Of a stretch of DNA of 5,376 bases, positions 5,318 through 5,376 are shown piece by piece. The DNA is from CAZLFA01 sp964558665 (GTDB lineage Bacteria; Desulfobacterota; Syntrophia; Syntrophales; PHBD01): positions 1-5,376 of the forward strand of contig CAZLFA010000104.1 in the NCBI GenBank assembly GCA_964558665.1, written 5' to 3'. The notes beneath the pieces are model-generated. The model had not been told where the DNA came from. It did no database searches and was given only the letters and a program-made list of their open reading frames with translations. Position numbers and translations under genes: made by a program. Position 1 is the first letter of the stretch; each line of letters begins with the position of its first letter.

Positions 5318-5376
5318 AGTGCATTACTGTCCAAGATACCTGAAAGATTGTTGTTAAATAACTAATGAGACCAATT

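Noticed and set aside
1..5376. CRISPR arrays, tRNA/rRNA genes, toxin-antitoxin pair, BREX/DISARM or other multi-gene defence cassettes
   Set aside because: No regularly spaced repeats, cloverleaf or rRNA-like sequence were seen. The XRE gene has no adjacent toxin-like ORF, and no helicase, phosphatase or ATPase genes are present.

Overview
The window reads almost entirely on the minus strand. It holds a small restriction-modification (R-M) operon at low coordinates, a repeat-rich intergenic stretch in the middle, and a single metabolic hydrolase gene at high coordinates. The mid-range base composition, bacterial Shine-Dalgarno sites, a near-consensus sigma-70 promoter and protein families common in anaerobic Proteobacteria/Desulfobacterota suggest a mesophilic Gram-negative bacterium, perhaps a sulfate reducer or syntroph. 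That taxonomic guess is weak because the window carries no phylogenetic marker.

R-M operon (about 3383 down to 1). A promoter (TTGACA, 16-bp spacer, TATGAT) drives a 76-residue XRE-type DNA-binding protein with a TTG start and a strong Shine-Dalgarno. After 43 bp comes a 923-residue protein that joins an N-terminal PD-(D/E)XK nuclease domain of the type I HsdR-N kind to a complete N6-adenine methyltransferase, followed by an acidic linker and a long coiled coil. No helicase/translocase motor is present. The next gene, hsdS, overlaps the hsdM stop by one base and encodes the DNA-specificity subunit. The layout resembles BcgI-like enzymes, with R and M in one chain and S in another, placed under a possible autoregulator. 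A 24-bp imperfect palindrome sits on the promoter -10 box and is the best operator candidate.

The hsdS gene breaks off after about 67 codons, inside its first target-recognition domain. At that point the sequence turns AT-rich and looks like the end of an IS256/mutator-type insertion sequence. Because cutting and methylation would share the same S subunit, this insertion should silence both together unless another S protein is available.

Middle (3297-4116). Besides the promoter region this holds a 91-codon ORF for a small, probably membrane-anchored protein with an LPGG motif. It also holds a 238-bp segment (3877-4114) bounded by near-identical 16-bp inverted repeats that are themselves hairpins, resembling a MITE. 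One end of that segment lies just after the hydrolase stop codon and the other lies 20 bp before the small ORF.

Right part (4117-5307). A full-length amidohydrolase-superfamily enzyme (COG1228-like, imidazolonepropionase/prolidase-type) has every expected metal ligand. It appears unrelated to the R-M operon.
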